The notes beneath the pieces are model-generated. The model was not told the origin of the DNA and searched no databases. It saw only the letters and a list, made by a program, of their open reading frames with translations. A stretch of 7,416 bases of DNA, taken from NCBI GenBank assembly GCA_937890765.1, contig CALADQ010000015.1, forward strand, positions 1 to 7,416, read 5' to 3'. Numbering within the stretch: the stretch's first letter is position 1; each line of letters starts with the position of its first letter. The stretch is from an uncultured Candidatus Neoarthromitus sp. (GTDB lineage: Bacteria; Bacillota; Clostridia; Clostridiales; Clostridiaceae). The position numbers and the translations under genes are program-made. Shown piece by piece: positions 1 to 5,301 of the stretch.

Positions 1-527
1 CTAGAAGTACAGGACCATACTCTTTAGTTACTCAACAACCATTAGGTGGTAAAGCGCAATTTGGAGGACAAAGATTTGGGGAAATGGAAGTTTGGGCTTT
101 AGAAGCTTATGGTGCTGCACATATGCTTCAAGAAATTTTAACTGTTAAGTCTGATGATATAGTTGGAAGAGTTAAAACTTATGAAGCTATAGTTAAGGGT
201 GAAAATATACCAGAACCTGGAGTTCCTGAATCATTTAAAGTTTTGATTAAAGAGCTTCAAGCGCTTTGTTTAAATGTGAGAGTTCTTAATGATTCTTATG
301 AAGAAATTGAAATTAAGGAAACTCTTGAAGATGATATTGCTGATATAGATGTTTCTTTTGAAGAATCAATTAAGTATGAGGAGCCTGCTCAAAACATTCC
401 TGAAAATGAAGAACCGGAATATCAAGAGGAGTATGAGGAAGAAGATGAAGATTTAATGGTGGATTCTCTGCTTTCAGAAGATATTATGGTTGAAGAAGAA
501 TTTATTTCTGATAATGATGACTATTAA
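1..527 (+). CDS. rpoB: DNA-directed RNA polymerase subunit beta, C-terminal part (5' truncated by window edge)
   Basis: This is the last 174 residues of the beta subunit, which with beta' forms the active-site cleft of RNA polymerase. Reading in the frame that starts at base 3, the product opens with RSTGPYSLVTQQPLGGKAQF and continues through GGQRFGEMEVWALEAYGAA, the hallmark C-terminal region (Rpb2 domains 6/7) that joins the beta' clamp. The first two bases finish a codon begun outside the window. The conserved fold ends around LNVRVLND (near base 293). Beyond it lies a 77-residue tail (294-524) with 34 Asp/Glu and only 2 Lys, ending in SDNDDY. Acidic tails of varying length are known on beta of Gram-positive bacteria; E. 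coli beta lacks one. The ATG at 84 is internal, not a gene start. The rifampicin-binding region is upstream of the window, so resistance cannot be judged. TAA stop, 17 bases before rpoC. Confidence 0.98.
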   Translation, partial: RSTGPYSLVTQQPLGGKAQFGGQRFGEMEVWALEAYGAAHMLQEILTVKSDDIVGRVKTYEAIVKGENIPEPGVPESFKVLIKELQALCLNVRVLNDSYEEIEIKETLEDDIADIDVSFEESIKYEEPAQNIPENEEPEYQEEYEEEDEDLMVDSLLSEDIMVEEEFISDNDDY

Positions 528-528
528 A

Positions 529-534
529 AGGAGG
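529..534 (+). promoter_or_regulatory. Shine-Dalgarno site of rpoC
   Basis: AGGAGG begins one base after the rpoB stop codon and lies 10 bases before the TTG start of rpoC. A perfect anti-16S match supports the non-ATG start at 545, since no ATG or GTG lies nearby in frame. The tight packing suggests ribosomes ending rpoB could re-initiate on rpoC. Confidence 0.85.
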
Positions 535-544
535 AGATTTACTT

Positions 545-3500
545 TTGGTTGAATTGAATAATTTTGATGCCATAAGAATCGGTTTAGCATCTCCTGAGCA
601 AATTAGAGAGTGGTCTAGAGGGGAAGTTAAAAAACCTGAAACGATAAATTACAGAACTTTAAAGCCAGAGCGTGATGGTCTTTTTTGCGAAAGAATTTTT
701 GGTCCTACGAAAGATTGGGAATGTCATTGTGGTAAATATAAAAGAGTTAGATACAAAGGAATAGTTTGTGATAGATGTGGAGTTGAAGTTACAAAATCCA
801 AAGTTCGTAGAGAGAGAATGGGGCATATTGAACTTGCGGCTTCTGTTTCTCACATTTGGTATTTCAAAGGTACTCCTTCTAAGATGGCGCTTCTTTTAGA
901 AATGCAAACGAGAGTTTTAGAAAAGATTTTATATTTTGCTTCTTATGTTGTTTTGGATCCTAAGGATGTGAAAATTCTTCAAAAGGGTCAAATATTATCT
1001 GAAAAAGATTTTAGAGAATATGTTGAAAAATTTGGAGACGGCTCTTTTGAAGTTGGCATGGGAGCAGAGGCTGTTAAAAAACTTTTGCTCGACCTTGATT
1101 TAGATGAATTGTCTGTTAAGTTGAAAGAAGAACTTAAAACTAGCACTGGTCAAAAGAGGGCGAGAGTTATAAGGCGTTTGGAAGTTGTAGAATCTTTTAG
1201 AAAATCTAATAACAAACCTGAATGGATGATTATAGATGTTATACCGGTCATACCTCCTGAGCTTCGTCCTATGGTAATGCTTGATGGTGGTAGGTTCGCA
1301 ACTTCTGATTTAAACGATTTGTACAGAAGAGTTATTAATAGAAACAACAGACTTAAAAAACTTTTGGATTTGAAGGCGCCGGATATAATTGTTAGAAATG
1401 AAAAAAGAATGTTGCAAGAATCTGTTGATGCTTTAATTGATAATGGAAGAAGGGGAAGGCCTGTAACAGGTCCTGGTAATAGGCCTCTTAAATCTTTGTC
1501 AGATATGCTTAAAGGTAAGCAAGGAAGATTCAGACAAAATCTTTTAGGTAAGAGGGTTGACTATTCAGGAAGGTCTGTTATAGTTGTTGGCCCTGAGCTT
1601 AAACTTTATCAATGTGGACTTCCTAAAGAGATGGCTCTTGAACTTTTTAAACCTTTTGTTATGAAAAAGTTAGTTGATTCTGGAATTGCTCACAACATAA
1701 AAGCAGCTAAGCGTATGGTTGAAAAAAATATGAATCAAGTTTGGGATATTTTAGAAGAGGTTATTACGGATCATCCTGTTCTTTTAAATAGAGCGCCTAC
1801 TTTACATAGATTAGGAATTCAGGCTTTTCAACCAGTTCTTGTTGAGGGAAGAGCTATAAAATTGCATCCTCTTGTTTGTACTGCTTATAATGCTGATTTT
1901 GATGGAGATCAAATGGCTGTTCATGTTCCTTTGTCAATGGAAGCTCAAGCAGAGGCAAGATTTTTAATGTTGGCTGCTGTTAATATATTGAAACCTTCTG
2001 ATGGAAAACCTGTTTGTGTTCCATCACAAGATATGATATTAGGTTCTTATTATTTAACTATGGAAAATTCTGAACTTGATGGAGAAAATCCGAAAAGTTA
2101 TGCGAATAGTGAAGAAGCGATAATGGCTTTTGAGCTTGGTCATTTGAACATTCATGAAAAAATAAAACTTAAAGTTACGAAGTTTGTAAATGGAGAAAGA
2201 AGAACTGAGTTAATTGATACCACAGTTGGAAAAATAATTTTTAACGAATCTATACCACAGGATTTAGGTTTTGTTGATAGGAGTAAGGAAGAAAATTTAT
2301 TTAAGTTTGAAATAGATTTTTTAGTTAACAAGGGAAAATTAACTGAGATAGTTGATAGATGTTATTTAAAATATGGTCCTTCTGAAACTGCGTCTATGCT
2401 TGACCAAATTAAAACTAAAGGATATCATTATTCAACTATTGGCGCTATAACAGTTGCTGCTTCTGATATGATTGTTCCAAAGGAAAAGGAAAGCATAATC
2501 AAAGATTCAGAAAAGAAAGTTGAGCTTGTTAGTAAAAAATTTAGACGTGGACTTATGACAGAAGATGAGAGATATAATTCTGTTATAGAAATTTGGAATA
2601 AAACAACTGATAAAATTGCAGATGTTTTAATGAATAGTATGGATAGATTTAATCCTATATCTATGATGGCCGATTCTGGAGCTAGGGGTTCTAAAAGTCA
2701 AATTAAACAACTTGCGGGAATGAGAGGGCTTATGAGTAATCCTTCTGGTAAAATTATAGAGCTTCCTATTAAAGCGTCATTTAGAGAAGGGTTAGATGTT
2801 TTAGAATATTTCACTTCAACTCATGGAGCCAGAAAAGGGAATGCGGATACGGCGCTTAAAACTGCTGATTCTGGATATTTAACAAGAAGACTTGTTGATG
2901 TTAGTCAGGACGTAATAGTTAGAAGTGAAGATTGTGGAACTCAAGATGGCATATATGTTCATGAAATAAAAGATGATAATTCAGTGGTTGAAAGTTTAGG
3001 TGAAAGACTTATAGGAAGATATGCTGCTGAAGATGTTGTTGACCCTATTACAAAACAAGTTTTAATTGAAAAGGGAAAATATATAACTAACTATATGGCT
3101 AAGTTAGTTGAAGATATAAATGAAGATAGCAATAGAACAAACAATCAAAAAATTTTAAAAGTAAAAATAAGAAGTGTGTTTACTTGTGATTCTAGAATAG
3201 GAGTTTGTTCTAAATGTTATGGTATGAACATGGCGACAGCTAGAGAAATAAGTATTGGTGAATCAGTTGGAATAATAGCTGCTCAATCTATAGGAGAGCC
3301 AGGTACTCAACTTACAATGAGAACATTTCACACAGGTGGAGTTGTTGGTGCTGATATAACTCAAGGTCTTCCAAGAGTTGAAGAACTTTTTGAAGCGAGA
3401 AAACCTAAAGGGCTTGCAATTGTTTCTGAAATAAGTGGAATGGTTGAATTTGAAAATACTAAGAAAAAGAAACTCGTTAAAGTTATATCTGAAAATGGAG

Positions 3501-4108
3501 AAGTTAAAGAATATGATATACCATTTGGTTCGAGAGTAAAGGTTGAAAATGGTATGTATATAGAGGCGGGTTCTTTGATTACTGAAGGTTCAATAAATCC
3601 GCAAGATATTCTTAAAATAAAAGGAATTGATTCTGTTAGAGAATATCTTTTAGCAGAAGTGCAAAAAGTTTATAGGCTTCAAGGTGTTGATATAAATGAT
3701 AAGCATTTAGAGGTAATAATAAAACAAATGACTAGAAAAGTTAGAGTTGTTGAAGCTGGAGATACTGAGATTTTACCTAATTCAATTGTTGACATTTCTT
3801 TTTTTAACGATGAAAATAATAGAGTTTTAGAAGAAGGTGGTAGGCAAGCTGAGTGTGAGAGAGTTCTTTTAGGAATAACAAAAGCTTCTCTAGCAACTGA
3901 ATCGTTTTTATCTGCAGCTTCTTTCCAAGAAACGACGAAAGTTTTAACAGATGCTGCGATTAAAGGAAAAATAGATCCTCTTGTTGGATTGAAAGAAAAT
4001 GTTATTATAGGTAAGCTTATTCCAGCTGGAACTGGAATGACAAAGTATAGGTCTATGCAAATTATTTGTGAAGATGAAGAAAATAATATTGAATATAGGT
4101 TGACTTAA
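545..4108 (+). CDS. rpoC: DNA-directed RNA polymerase subunit beta'
   Basis: Catalytic beta' subunit, 1187 residues, full length for a Bacillota enzyme and without the large trigger-loop insertion that lengthens the E. coli protein. The TTG start gives MVELNNFDAIRIGLASPEQI, the normal family N-terminus. Visible in order: clamp zinc site with C60, C62, C75 and C78; switch-2 region RFRQNLLGKRVDYSGRSVI (328-346); catalytic NADFDGDQM (449-457), whose D451, D453 and D455 bind the active-site magnesium; the secondary-channel/F-loop segment GLMSNPSGKIIELPI; the bridge helix around GARKGNADTALKTADSGYL (about 761-779); a second zinc site C797, C881, C888, C891; and the trigger loop GEPGTQLTMRTFHTGG with M925, R926 and H929 that contact the incoming NTP. 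All key residues are intact. One oddity is Asn766 in the bridge helix, where Leu is normal in the relatives I know. It follows rpoB by 17 bases and is surely co-transcribed with it. TAA stop. Confidence 0.99.
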   Translation: MVELNNFDAIRIGLASPEQIREWSRGEVKKPETINYRTLKPERDGLFCERIFGPTKDWECHCGKYKRVRYKGIVCDRCGVEVTKSKVRRERMGHIELAASVSHIWYFKGTPSKMALLLEMQTRVLEKILYFASYVVLDPKDVKILQKGQILSEKDFREYVEKFGDGSFEVGMGAEAVKKLLLDLDLDELSVKLKEELKTSTGQKRARVIRRLEVVESFRKSNNKPEWMIIDVIPVIPPELRPMVMLDGGRFATSDLNDLYRRVINRNNRLKKLLDLKAPDIIVRNEKRMLQESVDALIDNGRRGRPVTGPGNRPLKSLSDMLKGKQGRFRQNLLGKRVDYSGRSVIVVGPELKLYQCGLPKEMALELFKPFVMKKLVDSGIAHNIKAAKRMVEKNMNQVWDILEEVITDHPVLLNRAPTLHRLGIQAFQPVLVEGRAIKLHPLVCTAYNADFDGDQMAVHVPLSMEAQAEARFLMLAAVNILKPSDGKPVCVPSQDMILGSYYLTMENSELDGENPKSYANSEEAIMAFELGHLNIHEKIKLKVTKFVNGERRTELIDTTVGKIIFNESIPQDLGFVDRSKEENLFKFEIDFLVNKGKLTEIVDRCYLKYGPSETASMLDQIKTKGYHYSTIGAITVAASDMIVPKEKESIIKDSEKKVELVSKKFRRGLMTEDERYNSVIEIWNKTTDKIADVLMNSMDRFNPISMMADSGARGSKSQIKQLAGMRGLMSNPSGKIIELPIKASFREGLDVLEYFTSTHGARKGNADTALKTADSGYLTRRLVDVSQDVIVRSEDCGTQDGIYVHEIKDDNSVVESLGERLIGRYAAEDVVDPITKQVLIEKGKYITNYMAKLVEDINEDSNRTNNQKILKVKIRSVFTCDSRIGVCSKCYGMNMATAREISIGESVGIIAAQSIGEPGTQLTMRTFHTGGVVGADITQGLPRVEELFEARKPKGLAIVSEISGMVEFENTKKKKLVKVISENGEVKEYDIPFGSRVKVENGMYIEAGSLITEGSINPQDILKIKGIDSVREYLLAEVQKVYRLQGVDINDKHLEVIIKQMTRKVRVVEAGDTEILPNSIVDISFFNDENNRVLEEGGRQAECERVLLGITKASLATESFLSAASFQETTKVLTDAAIKGKIDPLVGLKENVIIGKLIPAGTGMTKYRSMQIICEDEENNIEYRLT

Positions 4109-4117
4109 TTGTATATG

Positions 4118-4147
4118 TTGACATTAACTTAATTTAAATGTTAAAAT
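4118..4147 (+). promoter_or_regulatory. Predicted SigA promoter of the str operon (rpsL-rpsG-...)
   Basis: A perfect -35 TTGACA (4118-4123), an 18 bp spacer, and an extended -10: TG at 4139-4140, one base, then TAAAAT (4142-4147, 5 of 6 matches to TATAAT). Transcription would start near the purines at 4152-4154, leaving a leader of about 89 bases before rpsL. The box starts only 10 bases after the rpoC stop, and no intrinsic terminator separates the two, so read-through from rpoBC probably adds to expression. The -35 and -10 also sit on the arms of an imperfect dyad (TTGACATT 4118-4125 against AATGTTAA 4137-4144), whose significance is unknown. The rest of the 4109-4242 gap is AT-rich with no gene. 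The call rests on sequence match only. Confidence 0.75.
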
Positions 4148-4242
4148 ACGTGAGTTAGATGTTATTAATTCATTTGGTAATATTTTATTTAGTCTGAGTT
4201 TTTAGTTTTTATGATTTTAAATTTATGAAAAGAGGTGATTGA

Positions 4243-4626
4243 ATGCCGACTATTAATCAATTAATAAGAAAAGGTAGAAAGAAGGTTGTTTATAAATCAA
4301 CTGCTCCAGCTATGAAAGGTTGTCCACAAGTAAGAGGGGTTTGTACTTTGGTTAAGACTATGACTCCTAAGAAACCAAATTCTGCTTTGAGGAGAGTTGC
4401 GAGGGTTAGACTTAGTAATGGTTATGAGGTTACTGCATACATACCTGGAGAAGGACACAATCTTCAGGAACACAGTGTTGTTCTAATAAGAGGAGGAAGA
4501 GTTAAAGATTTACCTGGAGTTAGATATCACATAATAAGAGGTGCTCTTGATTCTTCTGGTGTTCAAAATAAAATGCAAGCTAGATCTAAATATGGAACTA
4601 AGAAGGCTAAAAAAGCAGCTAAATAA
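4243..4626 (+). CDS. rpsL: 30S ribosomal protein S12
   Basis: Small-subunit protein at the decoding centre, controlling accuracy of tRNA selection. It has 127 residues, normal length. The ATG start is preceded by AGAGGTGAT (4231-4239), a good Shine-Dalgarno, and gives MPTINQLIRKGRKK, the family N-terminus. The conserved loops are present: TPKKPNSALR (41-50) and GHNLQEHSVVLIRGGRVKDLPGVRYH (71 onward, given here only as a motif name). K43 and K88, whose mutation gives streptomycin resistance in E. coli (K42 and K87 without the initiator Met), are both wild type, so no S12-based resistance is predicted. D89, the methylthiolation site used by RimO in some bacteria, is present. Position 40 is Met and position 51 Arg, where Thr and Lys are usual; Thermus has Val at 40 from memory, so this site tolerates change. 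The C-terminus is Lys/Ala-rich and basic. It is the first gene after the predicted promoter. TAA stop. Confidence 0.99.
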   Translation: MPTINQLIRKGRKKVVYKSTAPAMKGCPQVRGVCTLVKTMTPKKPNSALRRVARVRLSNGYEVTAYIPGEGHNLQEHSVVLIRGGRVKDLPGVRYHIIRGALDSSGVQNKMQARSKYGTKKAKKAAK

Positions 4627-4635
4627 ATTTAAATA

Positions 4636-4688
4636 TAATTAATTTGGCTTTACGACTTGTTAATGTCGAGTACCGATGAATTAAATTA
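4636..4688 (+). promoter_or_regulatory. Irregular hairpin in the rpsL-rpsG gap, possible S7 or leader regulatory RNA
   Basis: The 84-base gap can fold into one long stem. The outer arm TAATTAATT (4636-4644) pairs with AATTAAATTA (4679-4688) with a single bulged A. Then UGG (4645-4647) pairs with CCG (4673-4675) including a U-G pair. Next UACGAC (4651-4656) pairs with GUCG (4665-4668) and UA (4671-4672) around a bulged AG. The terminal loop is 8 bases (4657-4664). The 3' arm ends 7 bases before the rpsG ribosome binding site. In E. coli the S12-S7 spacer is where S7 binds its own mRNA and represses translation, but that structure is described as narrowly distributed. The fold was found by eye, without energy calculation, and the function is inference. 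Confidence 0.4.
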
Positions 4689-4695
4689 GATTTTT

Positions 4696-4702
4696 AAGGA
4701 GG
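4696..4702 (+). promoter_or_regulatory. Shine-Dalgarno site of rpsG
   Basis: AAGGAGG lies 8 bases before the TTG at 4711. Its strength and spacing settle the choice of a TTG start, and the protein then begins MPRKGHILKR exactly as the family does. It lies just outside the predicted intergenic hairpin, so folding alone would not fully hide it. Confidence 0.85.
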
Positions 4703-4710
4703 GAAGAAAA

Positions 4711-5181
4711 TTGCCAAGAAAAGGACATATATTAAAGAGGGAAATTTTACCTGATCCCGTTTACAATAATTTAGTTGTTACTAAGTTAATAAATAATATT
4801 ATGAAAGATGGGAAAAAGGGCGTAGCGCAGAAAATATGTTATGAGGCTTTTAAGATTGTTGAGGAAAAAACGTCTAAAGATGCTTTAGATGTTTTTGAAA
4901 GTGCTATGAATAACATAATGCCAGTTTTAGAAATTAAATCTCGTAGAATTGGTGGTGCTACTTATCAGGTTCCTGTTGAGGTAAGAGTAGATAGAAAGCA
5001 AACGTTAGGTATAAGATGGCTTCTTATTGCCGCTAGAAAAAGAAATGAGAAGTATATGAAAGAGAGATTAGCAAATGAGCTTATAGATGCTTCTAATAAT
5101 ACAGGTGCTGCTGTTAAAAAGAGAGAAGATACTCACAAAATGGCTGAGGCTAACAAGGCATTTGCTCATTACAGATATTAG
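4711..5181 (+). CDS. rpsG: 30S ribosomal protein S7
   Basis: Primary 16S rRNA-binding protein that nucleates assembly of the 30S head and lines the E-site/exit channel. It has 156 residues, standard length. The TTG start is fixed by an AAGGAGG site 8 bases upstream and by the family N-terminus MPRKGHILKREILPDP. Recognisable features are the helix KLINNIMKDGKKGVAQKI (25-42), the beta-hairpin region RRIGGATYQVPVEVR (78-92) that contacts rRNA and the mRNA path, RWLLIAARKRNEKYM (102-116), and the C-terminal TGAAVKKREDTHKMAEANKA (131-150) ending FAHYRY. The HYRY ending is the form I know from Clostridia. No residue looks abnormal. In E. coli S7 is the repressor of this operon; whether that holds here is untested. 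An intrinsic terminator-like hairpin follows its TAG stop by 13-14 bases. Confidence 0.99.
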   Translation: MPRKGHILKREILPDPVYNNLVVTKLINNIMKDGKKGVAQKICYEAFKIVEEKTSKDALDVFESAMNNIMPVLEIKSRRIGGATYQVPVEVRVDRKQTLGIRWLLIAARKRNEKYMKERLANELIDASNNTGAAVKKREDTHKMAEANKAFAHYRY

Positions 5182-5194
5182 TAAGAATTTTGGT

Positions 5195-5231
5195 GCTGTT
5201 TTGATTTTGATTAATCGAAACAGTTTTTATT
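5195..5231 (+). terminator. Probable intrinsic terminator or attenuator between rpsG and fusA
   Basis: The arm CTGTTTTGATT (5196-5206) pairs with AATCGAAACAG (5213-5223) over 11 base pairs, one of them U-G. A further G-U pair at 5195/5224 is possible. The loop is 6 bases (5207-5212), followed at once by TTTTTATT (5224-5231). Stem, small loop and T run are the intrinsic terminator pattern, though only 4 of 11 pairs are G-C or C-G, so it may be leaky. No convincing promoter follows it, so fusA and tuf would depend on read-through or on a promoter I cannot recognise. Found by eye, not scored. Confidence 0.65.
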
Positions 5232-5290
5232 AATATTAACTAATAAATTCTTGATTTATGGTTTTTAATATATTGATTTTAAAATTGATT
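5201..5290 (+). repeat. Five copies of TTGATT in the rpsG-fusA gap
   Basis: TTGATT occurs at 5201-5206, 5207-5212 (tandem, within the terminator stem-loop), 5251-5256, 5273-5278 and 5285-5290, the last abutting the fusA ribosome binding site. All are in one orientation. A rough estimate from base composition expects well under one copy in this 120-base gap. It may be a simple-sequence relic of local duplication or a set of binding sites. No function is claimed. Confidence 0.4.
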
Positions 5291-5301
5291 GGAGGCAAAT
5301 T

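Noticed and set aside
84..527. A separate 147-residue acidic protein starting at ATG 84
   Set aside because: The same frame is open to the window edge and the upstream codons encode conserved beta-subunit sequence, so the ATG is internal to rpoB.
659..853. Antisense open frame of 64 codons within rpoC
   Set aside because: It lies wholly opposite the conserved N-terminal zinc region of rpoC, has no recognisable product and no convincing ribosome binding site; a shadow of the real gene.
1150..1347. Antisense open frame of 65 codons within rpoC
   Set aside because: Fully opposite conserved rpoC coding sequence, with a composition-driven, unfamiliar product; not a gene.
4118..4147. Intrinsic terminator after rpoC
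   Set aside because: The only stem here is 8 pairs, almost all A-U, with an 11-base loop, and no T run follows. The sequence is better explained as a promoter.
5251..5285. Possible promoter for fusA (TTGATT at 5251, TAAAAT at 5280)
   Set aside because: The spacer would be 23 bases and the start would fall at or beyond the ribosome binding site. Other pairings, such as TTGATT 5207 with TAATAT 5231, match poorly and are expected by chance in AT-rich DNA.
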